Source: Flavivirga aquimarina | GTDB taxonomy: Bacteria; Bacteroidota; Bacteroidia; Flavobacteriales; Flavobacteriaceae | Length of the DNA stretch: 64,000 nucleotides | Direction of reading: 5' to 3' | NCBI RefSeq assembly: GCF_030540835.1 | Contig: NZ_JAUOEK010000101.1 | Span: 59,235-123,234 of the forward strand | Shown here: in pieces, positions 26,997 to 35,763 of the stretch | How positions within the stretch are numbered: position 1 is the stretch's first letter | Layout: each line of letters begins with the position of its first letter | Program-made: the position numbers and the translations under genes | The notes under the pieces: model-generated | Databases searched by the model: none | Seen by the model: the letters and a program-made list of their open reading frames with translations, nothing else | Told to the model about the DNA's origin: nothing

Positions 26997-28058
26997 ATGG
27001 AAGATTTAAAGATATCTAAAAAAAAGCCATCGTTTCCTGTAACGCCCAAGTTACATGATTATCTTTATGAATATAATAGAAATATAAAAATCCCTATTTT
27101 TTATGAAGATTTATTACGTTTTCAAGGCTCTGTAGTGGTTTATGATAAAGAGGAAAAAGACACTTTATGGATACGGGTTTTTTATAATGAATTTGAAAGA
27201 GAAGAGATTGATTTATCTTTAAAAAAGGTTTATACCATTTTGCATTCTGATGGAAACGAGAATACCATACCTTTTCTTAATGTGGATGCTATTGATTATT
27301 GCACGTTTGGAAATTCGAAGCCATTTAGAATTAAAATTCGAAATATTTTAAATGATAATTTCACCTATTTTTATGTGAAAATTGCAGATGCATCTCGAGT
27401 TTATGGTTTAGAATTAGAACATATGTTATCGCCTTATAATCTCAATTTTTTAGTTTATAAAAATACATTAATAGAAGAGCATATTGTTGGTATTCCTGGA
27501 GATGAATTTGTAAAGAATATGCTTCCTAAATGTGATAAATCTGAAAAAGCTCAAATAGCCAAAGAATTTGTAAAGTTTAATGAACGTTGTATGATTAGGC
27601 TTTTAGGTGACATGCGCTCTTATAATTATGTTATTGTACCAACCCACGATTTTGATCATGTTGTTTATAAAATTAGAGCGATAGATTTTGATCAACAATC
27701 GTACGAAGGAAAGTTTAATATTTATAGGCCACAATTTTTTAAAGAAAATTTAAAAATGGTAGAATTGGTGTCTAATAGTATACAGAAATTATCTATAGAT
27801 CAATATAAAACGGAGGAACGTTCTATTTTGGTAAAGCGTTTAAAGAGTTTTCCCGGTAGAGTTGATAAACTATTAGATTGTATGTGTACAGATACCATTT
27901 CAAAAGAAGAAAATATAGATTTATTAAAAATGAAAATCTTTGAATTTACTCAAGATGTGAAGTTCAAGCACTCTAAAAATATGGGAGAAATTCTTAGATG
28001 TTCTATGGAGTTTTTAACTCGTAATTATGAAAATGTAAATCTGGAAAATTTAAAATAG
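26997..28058 (+). CDS. kinase-fold protein of unknown substrate
   Basis: I do not know a named family for this 353-residue cytosolic protein, but a kinase-like core can be read. FTYFYVKIADASRVYGLELEH gives a possible ATP-binding lysine (K128) and helix C glutamate. Next come a hinge-like NTLIEEHIVGIPGDEF, a catalytic-loop-like LLGDMRSYNYVIV (D205, N210) and a metal-binding AIDFDQQS (D230). The spacing is that of aminoglycoside/LPS kinase-type enzymes. The N-terminal 100 residues form a separate beta-rich part. It is monocistronic and divergent from the ABC exporter. The kinase assignment is inference. Confidence 0.6.
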   Translation: MEDLKISKKKPSFPVTPKLHDYLYEYNRNIKIPIFYEDLLRFQGSVVVYDKEEKDTLWIRVFYNEFEREEIDLSLKKVYTILHSDGNENTIPFLNVDAIDYCTFGNSKPFRIKIRNILNDNFTYFYVKIADASRVYGLELEHMLSPYNLNFLVYKNTLIEEHIVGIPGDEFVKNMLPKCDKSEKAQIAKEFVKFNERCMIRLLGDMRSYNYVIVPTHDFDHVVYKIRAIDFDQQSYEGKFNIYRPQFFKENLKMVELVSNSIQKLSIDQYKTEERSILVKRLKSFPGRVDKLLDCMCTDTISKEENIDLLKMKIFEFTQDVKFKHSKNMGEILRCSMEFLTRNYENVNLENLK

Positions 28059-28064
28059 TCTTAA

Positions 28065-28577
28065 TTAATTCCAATTTTCATCGAAGTCTAAATTGTTATA
28101 ATCGTCAACATCAATACTATCTTCAAACTCATTGTAATTGTCGTCTGTGTCTGCTTCAAATAATTTTTCGGGAGCTACATCTGGTACTTGACCTTTAACA
28201 AACATTAAATTGGGGTAATCAGTACCCTTAGCTTCTTCTACAATTTCAGCTAATTCAACATAAAATGTCCACATACTTAAAAAGTCGTACACATAAATCA
28301 GTTTTGGCTGTACCTCGTGTACAACGCTACTAATTTCTGTTTCATTCATTAATCGGGCAGAGTTGTCTTCACTTAAATCGAACAGTGAAATTTCTTCACC
28401 TTGATTCCATTGGTCATCACTTAAATAAAACGACGCCATTTCTGTACCATCAAATCCAAAGGATTGAGTGATAATATTATGCAAATCTTCAAGAGTATCA
28501 CTTTCGCGAATTTCTAAATCACGAAAAATATCCTCTTCGGTATCATTGTCTAAAATAACTCTAAATCTGTAAATCAT
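28065..28577 (-). CDS. pRiA4b ORF-3-like / IS1096 passenger TnpR-like protein
   Basis: The 170-residue acidic protein matches the PRiA4_ORF3 family: MIYRFRVILDN, a DTLEDLHNIITQSFGFDGTE helix, MASFYLSDDQW, and LIYVYDFLSMWTFYVELAEI. The family name comes from plasmid and insertion-sequence contexts, but chromosomal copies like this one are common in Bacteroidota and no transposon is seen here. The C-terminal 40 residues are almost all acidic or Asn and probably disordered. Function unknown. Confidence 0.85.
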   Translation of the reverse strand: MIYRFRVILDNDTEEDIFRDLEIRESDTLEDLHNIITQSFGFDGTEMASFYLSDDQWNQGEEISLFDLSEDNSARLMNETEISSVVHEVQPKLIYVYDFLSMWTFYVELAEIVEEAKGTDYPNLMFVKGQVPDVAPEKLFEADTDDNYNEFEDSIDVDDYNNLDFDENWN

Positions 28578-28616
28578 GATGAAATAGTTATACTACAAAG
28601 GTATGTTTTTTTTCGA

Positions 28617-29633
28617 TTATTTGGTAAAACGATGCAATGTAAAAGTCATGGCGCTTAATAAAAAGAAAGCTCCTATTTGATGTGCTACACCTAACCAAAC
28701 AGGTACTTGTAATAGGATAGTGAATATACCTAATAAAAATTGGATACATAATACGACAAGTAATATCTGTATGCCTTTAGATTGGTACTTTGTAAGCTGT
28801 AATTTTTTTGATTTTTTCCAAATTAATAAAATGAATAAAACAATGACATATGCCAACATTCTATGTACAAATTGAATACCACTTTTGCCTTCAATGAAAT
28901 TTTTGTACCATGGACTTTGCTCAATGTAAACGGTTTGGTGCATAAATTTACCTTCACTCATCATGGGCCAATGGTTATGTATAAAACCGGCATCTAATCC
29001 GGCTACAAAAGCACCATATATAATTTGAAGTAGTAAGATAGCAAGGCTTAATCGTATTAAGTTTCTAAAGGATTTATTTATTTGTTTTTTATGCGGAAAT
29101 ATTAAATCTAATGCAACCCAAAAGGTATATGCAAAGGTTATAAATGCTGTTGTTAAATGTGCTGCCAGCCTGTAATGGCTTACATCTGGATTATCAACTA
29201 AGCCACTTTTAACCATATACCATCCCAAAAAACCTTGAAATGCACCAAGGCATAGCAAGATAATAGCCTTTTTTGCGGTTGCTTTTGATATCTTTTTTTT
29301 AATTAAAAAGTATATAAATGGGATTAAAAATACGAGTCCTATAAACCGACCAATAACACGATGTAGCCATTCCCAGAAATAAATATCTTTAAAATCTTGA
29401 AGTGTAAATTGGTTATTTAATTTTTGATATTCGGGGTATTGTTTATATAAATTAAAAGCTTCTTGCCATTCTACGTCATTCATTGGCGGAATAGTACCAG
29501 AAATAAGTTTATAGTTAGATATAGATAATCCGGAATGTGTTAATCTTGTAATGCCGCCTACGACTACCATAATAAAAATTAGCAGACATCCGGTAAGTAG
29601 CCAATAAATAACTTTTTTATTGTCTTTATTCAT
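28617..29633 (-). CDS. ctaA: heme A synthase (COX15/CtaA family)
   Basis: The 338-residue membrane protein has eight hydrophobic segments in two four-helix halves. Conserved heme and substrate histidines occur in GGITRLTHSGLS, FWEWLHRVIGRFIG, YRLAAHLTTAF, VHRMLAYVI and VAHQIGAF. It oxidises the methyl group of heme O to the formyl of heme A for aa3-type cytochrome oxidase. The start MNKDNKKVIYWLLTG gives a short cytoplasmic lead. The other cytochrome assembly genes are not nearby. Confidence 0.95.
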   Translation of the reverse strand: MNKDNKKVIYWLLTGCLLIFIMVVVGGITRLTHSGLSISNYKLISGTIPPMNDVEWQEAFNLYKQYPEYQKLNNQFTLQDFKDIYFWEWLHRVIGRFIGLVFLIPFIYFLIKKKISKATAKKAIILLCLGAFQGFLGWYMVKSGLVDNPDVSHYRLAAHLTTAFITFAYTFWVALDLIFPHKKQINKSFRNLIRLSLAILLLQIIYGAFVAGLDAGFIHNHWPMMSEGKFMHQTVYIEQSPWYKNFIEGKSGIQFVHRMLAYVIVLFILLIWKKSKKLQLTKYQSKGIQILLVVLCIQFLLGIFTILLQVPVWLGVAHQIGAFFLLSAMTFTLHRFTK

Positions 29634-29645
29634 CTTTTTGTCTGG

Positions 29646-29704
29646 TCGAGCGCAGTCGAGACCTTTTCTTTAGTAAAATTAATTAACCTCTCGACTGCGC
29701 TCGA
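29646..29704. repeat. inverted repeat, 16-bp arms (TCGAGCGCAGTCGAGA)
   Basis: A perfect inverted pair lies at 29646-29661 and 29689-29704, with a 27-base AT-rich loop between. Elements of the CTCGACTGCGCTCGAG type are dispersed in flavobacterial intergenic regions. It sits between the GNAT gene and ctaA and is far more GC-rich than its surroundings. Confidence 0.8.
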
Positions 29705-29717
29705 GGTGACATTGTAT

Positions 29718-30170
29718 TTAGCCTATCATTTTTTTAAAGCAAAGGCTATTAGTCATATCTTTATACTGTCCGTAATTTGGTATTACTGTATAGTTGTTCT
29801 TTTTATAAAATTGTACAGCTTCTACCTGCCTTTTTCCGGTTTCCAACACACATGCTTCGTAGCTTAATTCTTTAGACCAGTTTTCTAATTCTTTTAGAAT
29901 TATAGTAGCAACACCCTTTCCTCTTGTTTCTGGAAGTGTGTACATACGTTTTACTTCGGTTTCATGCTCTGTATATTTTTTAAAAGCACCACAGCCAACA
30001 GGTTTATTATCTATATAAGCAATTACTACATGCTTTAGTACATCAATATTGTTGTATTGATTATAAAACTCATGATCGTCTCCGTCAACAACCTTTAGAT
30101 AGTCATTTAATAAGTTTACTAAATTGATGAAGTCTTTATTGTCGGAATCTGTTCTAATTAGTTTAATCAT
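29718..30170 (-). CDS. GNAT family N-acetyltransferase
   Basis: The 150-residue protein carries the GNAT acetyl-CoA loop ETRGKGVATIILKELENW after the strand VKRMYTLP, and a C-terminal YEACVLETGKRQVEAVQFYK helix followed by KNNYTVIPNYGQY. It acylates an amine of an unidentified small molecule or protein. The ATG lies one base after the cca stop (TAGCATG), so it is the second gene of a cca operon. Confidence 0.88.
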   Translation of the reverse strand: MIKLIRTDSDNKDFINLVNLLNDYLKVVDGDDHEFYNQYNNIDVLKHVVIAYIDNKPVGCGAFKKYTEHETEVKRMYTLPETRGKGVATIILKELENWSKELSYEACVLETGKRQVEAVQFYKKNNYTVIPNYGQYKDMTNSLCFKKMIG

Positions 30171-30171
30171 G

Positions 30172-31590
30172 CTACTGAACTATTTTTAATCCTAATCGCT
30201 CTCCTTCTTTTATCATTAATTTATAGGCGGCGTTGTATTCATTTGGAATATCTCCTTCTAAAATAGCTTCTTTTATAACATCTTTTATTAAGCCGATTTC
30301 ACGAGATGGTTTTATATTAAACGTTGCCATAATCTCTTCTCCGGTAATTGGCGGTTGAAAATTTCTAACATGGTCTCGTGCTTCAACTTCGATAATTTTT
30401 TCTCGAACTATTTTAAAGTTGTTGTGATATTTATTGAATTTTTTAGGGTTTTTTGTTGTAATGTCTGCTTCACAAAGCGTCATTAAATCGTCAACAAAAT
30501 CACCAGCATCAAAAACCAAGCGGCGTACGGCAGAATCTGTAACGATATCTTGTGCCAGCACAATAGGGCGTGAACTCATGAATACCATTTTCTGTACAAA
30601 TTTCATTTTATCATTTAATGGCATTTTTAGCCTTTTAAATAAATGATAGACCATTTTAGAGCCTTCAAATTCATGCCCGTGAAATGTCCAACCTACTTTT
30701 TTGCTAAACTTTTTTGTTGGTGCTTTGCCTATATCATGTAGTAAGGCTGCCCAACGTAACCAAAGGTTATCGGTGTTTTTTGCGATGTTATCAACGACTT
30801 CCAAGGTGTGATAAAAATTATCTTTATGTCGCTGACCTTCAACTTCGTCAATACCTTTTAATGCTGTTAGTTCCGGCATTATATAATTTAATAACCCGGT
30901 TTTTTCCAGTAGAAGAAATCCAATAGACGGCTTTTTACTTTCTAGAATTTTATTTAATTCTGTTACAATGCGCTCTTTGGTTATAATTTTGATACGATGG
31001 CTGTTTTTGGTAATAGCGTTTAGCGATTCACTTTCAATTGTAAAGTTTAATTGCGTAGCAAAACGTATGGCACGCATCATACGTAGCGGATCATCGCTAT
31101 ATGTAATATCTGGTGCTAAAGGTGTGCGAATAATTTGTTTTTCTAAATCTTTAATGCCATTAAATGGATCTAATAAATCACCAAAATTAGATTCGTTTAA
31201 GTTTAAAGCTAAAGCATTTATGGTAAAATCACGACGGTTTTGGTCATCTTCTAAAGTGCCAGTCGTTACTATAGGGTTTCTGCTATCTTTATTATAGGAC
31301 TCTTTGCGAGCTCCTACGAACTCGATTTCGATATCATCATGTCGAAGCATGGCTGTGCCATACGTTTTAAAGACCTGTACTTTAGGTTTGTTTGGAAGGT
31401 TTTTGGCAACCTGTTTTGCAAGTTCAATACCATTACCAACGGCAACGACATCAATATCTTTTGCATGACCTCGTTTTAATATAAAATCACGTACAAAACC
31501 ACCAATAACAAAACTGTCTAAATTTAATTCTTTAGCAGATTGCGATATAATTTTAAAAATATTATGCTGTAATGCCTTTTTGTAATTCAT
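30172..31590 (-). CDS. cca: CCA-adding tRNA nucleotidyltransferase with HD domain
   Basis: The enzyme builds or repairs the 3' CCA end of tRNAs, which fits the tRNA-Arg gene in this window, whose 3' CCA is not encoded. The 472-residue protein has the polymerase-beta-type head (FVIGGFVRDFILKRG, KDIDVVAVG), the EDDQNRRDFTINALALNL motif and RMMRAIRFATQLNF. A downstream HD domain follows (LLHDIGKAPTKKFS, FHGHEFEGS). The length fits the HD-containing bacterial class II group. It is co-transcribed with the GNAT gene. Confidence 0.95.
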   Translation of the reverse strand: MNYKKALQHNIFKIISQSAKELNLDSFVIGGFVRDFILKRGHAKDIDVVAVGNGIELAKQVAKNLPNKPKVQVFKTYGTAMLRHDDIEIEFVGARKESYNKDSRNPIVTTGTLEDDQNRRDFTINALALNLNESNFGDLLDPFNGIKDLEKQIIRTPLAPDITYSDDPLRMMRAIRFATQLNFTIESESLNAITKNSHRIKIITKERIVTELNKILESKKPSIGFLLLEKTGLLNYIMPELTALKGIDEVEGQRHKDNFYHTLEVVDNIAKNTDNLWLRWAALLHDIGKAPTKKFSKKVGWTFHGHEFEGSKMVYHLFKRLKMPLNDKMKFVQKMVFMSSRPIVLAQDIVTDSAVRRLVFDAGDFVDDLMTLCEADITTKNPKKFNKYHNNFKIVREKIIEVEARDHVRNFQPPITGEEIMATFNIKPSREIGLIKDVIKEAILEGDIPNEYNAAYKLMIKEGERLGLKIVQ

Positions 31591-31599
31591 ATTTTAATT

Positions 31600-31675
31600 G
31601 CCACGAAACGAATACACGAATTAGTTTTATAATACAATTACTTTTATGGTCTATAAATTTTCGTGTATTAGTGGC
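31600..31675. repeat. inverted repeat around AATACACGAA
   Basis: The arms GCCACGAAACGAATACACGAA and TTTTCGTGTATTAGTGGC pair except for a short insert in the left arm. It lies between tsaC and cca and belongs to the CACGAATT-type intergenic repeats, also seen at 63,918-63,945. Confidence 0.6.
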
Positions 31676-31681
31676 TAAATT

Positions 31682-32242
31682 TCACGTTCTTATAACTCTA
31701 ACAATACCACTGTTACTCAATTTAATAATTGAAGATGGTTTGTTACAGATTTTTTCGCGATGCAAATTTACAACATAGTCTACACCTTTTATAACCTCTT
31801 GAGATATTTCTTTAAATGATTTGGGAGTTGGTTGTCCGCTTATATTTGCTGATGTTGAAACGATGGCAGTATTAAGTTTTCTTGTGAGCTGATAACAAAA
31901 CTCATCATCCGGAATTCTAATCGCTATAGAACCGTCATCAGCAATTAAGTTAGGAGCTAAATTTTGAGCTTCATCATAGATAATGGTTGTAGGTTTTTCA
32001 GAAATATCAATAATATTTAAAGCTACTTCAGGAATTTTTTTCACGTACTTTTTTAACATTCTATCATCTGCAACCAAACATATTAAAGCCTTACTGTCCT
32101 CACGCTGTTTTAGTTCATATATTTTTTTAACTGCTTCTTCATTAGTTGCATCGCAACCAATGCCCCAAACTGTATCTGTAGGGTAGAGTACGAGTCCGCC
32201 GTCTTTTATTACTTGTATAGCGTTATTTATTTCTTTTTGCAT
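31682..32242 (-). CDS. tsaC: L-threonylcarbamoyladenylate synthase (Sua5/YrdC family)
   Basis: This enzyme makes threonylcarbamoyl-AMP from threonine, bicarbonate and ATP for the t6A37 tRNA modification. The 186-residue single YrdC domain shows GGLVLYPTDTVWGIGCDA, IYELKQREDSKALICLV, SIAIRIPDDEF and STSANISGQPTPKS. It lacks the C-terminal Sua5 domain, so it is the short TsaC type. It starts 11 bp after the stop of the methyltransferase-like gene. Confidence 0.94.
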   Translation of the reverse strand: MQKEINNAIQVIKDGGLVLYPTDTVWGIGCDATNEEAVKKIYELKQREDSKALICLVADDRMLKKYVKKIPEVALNIIDISEKPTTIIYDEAQNLAPNLIADDGSIAIRIPDDEFCYQLTRKLNTAIVSTSANISGQPTPKSFKEISQEVIKGVDYVVNLHREKICNKPSSIIKLSNSGIVRVIRT

Positions 32243-32253
32243 GCCTAAGGCAC

Positions 32254-32913
32254 TTAATTTTTTACTAATAGAATTTGGTAAGCATCAATTAAAACTTTCC
32301 AATTCTTCTTACGCATATATTCCACAACTGTTTTCCCTTTTCCACCACCAGGTAATCCACAATCATCTATTAATACTATAGAGTTATCGTGTAATTTATC
32401 TTCAATAATTTGAAATTCTTTTAAATGATGTTCCTGACTTTTAACTTGAATTTCTTTATCTGTTTTTGAATAATCGTAGCTATCTAAATATAAAAAATCG
32501 ACAGTCTCATTAAAGTTTTTAAGAAATTCTAAAGAGTCATTCAAATGTACTGTTATGGTGTCATTTAAATCTTGTCTATTAACTTCATCTTGAGCACCTT
32601 TTACCGATTCTTCACTAATATCGACAGAATGCATTTTAGCATTATTTTGCTTTGCCCATTTGCCAAAAACAAACGTTGCTGCCCCATCTCCTTTAGTATT
32701 TTTTAATCCTTCTCTTGAAGTACCTGTTTCAATAATCATTTTAACATGCCTTTCGTCAAGTAATTTTAATGTTTTAGCAAATGTTATTCTTCGCCTTCTA
32801 AAATTATATTTAAAGGGCATAAAAGGGTATAACGATTTATGTTTTATAAATTTTAATGTAAAGTGTATTGTTGGAGGCAAAAGTAGAGCGATTGTCAGTA
32901 TTTTAAATACCAT
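32254..32913 (-). CDS. class I SAM-dependent methyltransferase-like protein, membrane-anchored
   Basis: The 219-residue protein has an N-terminal membrane anchor (ILTIALLLPPTIHFTLKF) and a Rossmann-like methyltransferase core: MIIETGTSREGLKNTKGDGA as the SAM loop, AKMHSVDISEESV as strand 2, then VDFLYLDSYDYSK and SIVLIDDCGLPGGG. This matches methyltransferase family 24 or cephalosporin-hydroxylase-like enzymes of surface-sugar clusters. It stands at the edge of the glycan cluster and is close to tsaC. Substrate unknown. Confidence 0.7.
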   Translation of the reverse strand: MVFKILTIALLLPPTIHFTLKFIKHKSLYPFMPFKYNFRRRRITFAKTLKLLDERHVKMIIETGTSREGLKNTKGDGAATFVFGKWAKQNNAKMHSVDISEESVKGAQDEVNRQDLNDTITVHLNDSLEFLKNFNETVDFLYLDSYDYSKTDKEIQVKSQEHHLKEFQIIEDKLHDNSIVLIDDCGLPGGGKGKTVVEYMRKKNWKVLIDAYQILLVKN

Positions 32914-33000
32914 ATTGTAAGTTTTTTGTGTAAAAGGTTAGTTGTCAATATCTTATAAAATAATTTTTATATTTTAGCCAAAATTAATTAAAATATATAA

Positions 33001-33849
33001 ATGGGGAAACAACTAAAGTACATGTTTTTAAAGTTAAAATCTTTTTTAAGGAAAAAAATTCTAGGTAAATATGCCATTGGAGTGTTATATGAAACGAAGA
33101 ATGGAAATATTGCTGCACCTATAGAAGACCTTATGGTAGGTAAAAAACTTGGCTGCTATGGTGAGTATAATATGTCTGAGATTAATACCATAAAAGATTT
33201 TATAAAGCCAACGGATACCATTTATATAGTTGGAGTACATTGGGGTACTTTACTTATACCGCTTTCTAAATATTGTGAAAAAGTTGTAGGGTATGAAGCG
33301 AATCCAAAAACGTTTTTTTTTTTAGAAACCAATTTATTAATTAATAAAATAAGTAATGTTTTATTATTTAATAATGCAGCAGGGGATACTTCTAAAAAAA
33401 TGAAATTTTATACAAGTATCATTAATTCAGGCGGTAGTAAAATAAAGCCTAAAATTGATAAACAAATGTATGTTTATGATGATCCTGATACTATTGAGGT
33501 TGATATGGTCGCTATTGATGAACATTCAAAAACTAATAATTTAAATGAGGCGCAGGGTATAATCATGGATATTGAAGGGGCAGAATATTATGCTTTGCAG
33601 GGTATGACAAGTGTACTAAAAGCAAGCAGGTTCTTATATATTGAATATGTACCCCATCATTTAGAAAATGTATCATGCACTAGTAATGAGGACTTCTTTA
33701 GTTTAATACTCCCTCATTATAATACTGCGAGATTTATGAATGATAGATCCAAATTTTTTGATATTACGAATGATAGTGACATGTTTTTGTCTTATATAAA
33801 TACATTAAAAGATGCAGGAAAATCAGATGATATATTATTTACCAACTAG
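33001..33849 (+). CDS. FkbM family methyltransferase with altered SAM motif
   Basis: The 282-residue protein follows the FkbM layout: a strand-loop (TIYIVGVHWGTLLIPLSKYC), VVGYEANPKTFFFLETN, and IIMDIEGAEYYALQGM with an acidic residue after it. The first loop reads GVHWG (78-82) where most FkbM proteins have GANxG, so SAM binding may differ. FkbM proteins methylate sugars or peptides. It is convergent with the GT4 gene and shares 15 bp with it. It probably modifies a sugar made by this cluster. Confidence 0.8.
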   Translation: MGKQLKYMFLKLKSFLRKKILGKYAIGVLYETKNGNIAAPIEDLMVGKKLGCYGEYNMSEINTIKDFIKPTDTIYIVGVHWGTLLIPLSKYCEKVVGYEANPKTFFFLETNLLINKISNVLLFNNAAGDTSKKMKFYTSIINSGGSKIKPKIDKQMYVYDDPDTIEVDMVAIDEHSKTNNLNEAQGIIMDIEGAEYYALQGMTSVLKASRFLYIEYVPHHLENVSCTSNEDFFSLILPHYNTARFMNDRSKFFDITNDSDMFLSYINTLKDAGKSDDILFTN

Positions 33850-34926
33850 TATGTCTCTATAAACTTTTATATATTCTAATGCTGCAGTATCCCAGTTAAA
33901 ACTTTTAGCATGATTTATATAGTTTTGTGATAAGATGTCTTTATTTTTATTGAAAGTATTTAAGCCATTTTCTAAAACTTCTGCCATGTATTTAGGATCA
34001 TAATGATCCCAATAAAAAGCATGTTTCCCTCCAATTTCGGGAAGCGAGGTGTTATTAGATAAAAATGCAGGTTTACCAAAACGCATAGCTTCGATTGGTG
34101 GAATACCAAAGCCTTCTCGTAATGATGGGAAAACAAATGCATCACAATTTTGTAAATAGTACTGTTTATCTAATTCGGATATTTTACCAGTAATTAAAAC
34201 ACGATTTTCTAGCCCTAATTCTTTTATTGTACTCTGCAGTGTATTGTTAGCATAAGTGGTATTATTGTTCCCCGATAGTATTAAATCGTATTCAGGCAAA
34301 CATTTTAGCATTTGCACTAATACATGAAAATTTTTACGTTCTGTAAATTCTCCAATGCTAAACAAAAAAGGCCGTTTCGATATTTGTTTTGGAGTATAAT
34401 TCTGAGGGATTTTAATATCTATGATTGGATTACCATTATAGATAACATATTCGGGAACATCTGGAACTTTAAAATATTTATGAGTTGAAGCTTTTGCATA
34501 ATTTGATATATAGGTAATGGCATGACTTCTGTTTAGTTTTTCTTGAAAACGTACATTGCGTTCATGCGACATATCGCTAGATTGTTCTTCAATAAAATTA
34601 ACATCATGTACGGTTAAAAGATATGGTATGTCATGGTAAGGCTCAATTTTAATATTTTGATTAAGACAATGCCATACATCATATTTTTTTCTAATTCTAA
34701 ACAGTTTATGCCTGCTAAGGGTATGGTATTTTCTATACTTAAAGTATGAGCTGAATTCAGATTTTAAAAGTTGTGTGTTTTTTGCATGAAGTGTCATTTT
34801 AAAATCTTCAATATTAGCATTGTAAAGTCCTTTTATTAAATGATAGTTGAATTGACCAAATCCAAAATGTAGATTTTTGATGTTATGAGATTCTAAAAAT
34901 ATATGCTTCATAATTCTTTTTGGCAA
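33835..34926 (-). CDS. glycosyltransferase family 4 (GT-B fold)
   Basis: The 363-residue protein has the GT4 donor-binding C-terminal half: FLFSIGEFTERKNFHVLVQM, then VLITGKISELDKQYYLQNCD and AFVFPSLREGFGIPPIEAMR (E-x7-E motif), ending AVLENGLNTF. The N-terminal half carries LLTVHDVNFIEE and AITYISNYAK. It transfers a sugar from a nucleotide donor during surface-glycan or LPS-core synthesis at the inner membrane. Its tail overlaps the FkbM gene by 15 bp. Confidence 0.92.
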   Translation of the reverse strand: MPKRIMKHIFLESHNIKNLHFGFGQFNYHLIKGLYNANIEDFKMTLHAKNTQLLKSEFSSYFKYRKYHTLSRHKLFRIRKKYDVWHCLNQNIKIEPYHDIPYLLTVHDVNFIEEQSSDMSHERNVRFQEKLNRSHAITYISNYAKASTHKYFKVPDVPEYVIYNGNPIIDIKIPQNYTPKQISKRPFLFSIGEFTERKNFHVLVQMLKCLPEYDLILSGNNNTTYANNTLQSTIKELGLENRVLITGKISELDKQYYLQNCDAFVFPSLREGFGIPPIEAMRFGKPAFLSNNTSLPEIGGKHAFYWDHYDPKYMAEVLENGLNTFNKNKDILSQNYINHAKSFNWDTAALEYIKVYRDILVGK

Positions 34927-34995
34927 AGTAATAAATTGCTATAATATATTGATGCAATTATTTAAAAAGATAAAAAGTAATTGTAATATTGCTCT

Positions 34996-35763
34996 ATGAA
35001 GCATTCGGAAATTAGAGCGGAATTTCAAAGTCACAAATTGGTGCTTGATGATTTTATTACAAACTTTGAAACTAAGGGAGAGCCTTTTGGAAATCAAGAT
35101 AGAAATTCATTAAAACTATTTAAGCTAGAGGATAAGATAATTAACGTTAAATCCTTTAGAATACCCAATATTGTAAACCAAATTACTTATAAATTTTTTA
35201 GAAAAAGTAAAGCACAACGCTCCTACGAATATGCTAACAAGCTTAAGGAGTTATATATTGGTACACCAGAACCAATTGCTTATTACGAATACAAAACCCC
35301 TTTTCTGTTTAAAAAAAGCTATTATATAAGTGAGCAGATAGATTGCGATTTAACGTATAGGGAATTAACAACAGATTTTGATTATCCAGATCACGAAAAC
35401 ATACTTAGAGCTTTTACCAGATTTACTTTCGATTTGCATGAAAAAGGTATTCATTTTTTAGACCATTCACCGGGAAATACTTTGATAAAGAAAACGGATA
35501 ATGGTTATGATTTCTTTTTAGTTGATTTAAACCGTATGGAGTTTAAAAATTTAGATTTTGAAACGAGGATTAAAAATTTTGCCAAATTGACGATTCATAA
35601 ATCTATGATAGAAGTTATGAGTGATGAGTATGCCAAATGTACTGGTGAAGCTTATGATGCGATATTCAATTTAATGTGGAAAGAAACGGAAGATTTCCAA
35701 CATAAATACCACAGAAAAAGACGCCTTAAAAAGAAATTAAAGTTCTGGAAAAAGTATAATTAA
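34996..35763 (+). CDS. KdkA/InaA-like LPS core kinase
   Basis: The 255-residue kinase-fold protein has IINVKSF (K52), a hinge around SYYISEQIDCDL, the catalytic loop HEKGIHFLDHSPGNTLI (D156, N161) and a metal-binding DLNRMEF (D177). It belongs to the group that phosphorylates Kdo or heptose of the inner LPS core. It lies among GT4, GT2 and GT9 genes, which supports that role. The C-terminus is strongly basic (KRRLKKKLKFWKKYN), fitting membrane association. Its stop overlaps the GT2 stop in the shared TTAA at 35760-35763. Confidence 0.85.
   Translation: MKHSEIRAEFQSHKLVLDDFITNFETKGEPFGNQDRNSLKLFKLEDKIINVKSFRIPNIVNQITYKFFRKSKAQRSYEYANKLKELYIGTPEPIAYYEYKTPFLFKKSYYISEQIDCDLTYRELTTDFDYPDHENILRAFTRFTFDLHEKGIHFLDHSPGNTLIKKTDNGYDFFLVDLNRMEFKNLDFETRIKNFAKLTIHKSMIEVMSDEYAKCTGEAYDAIFNLMWKETEDFQHKYHRKRRLKKKLKFWKKYN

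Noticed and set aside
28065..28577. Transposon passenger gene
   Set aside because: The family name mentions IS1096, but no transposase, terminal repeats or target duplication were seen; it is an ordinary chromosomal gene here.
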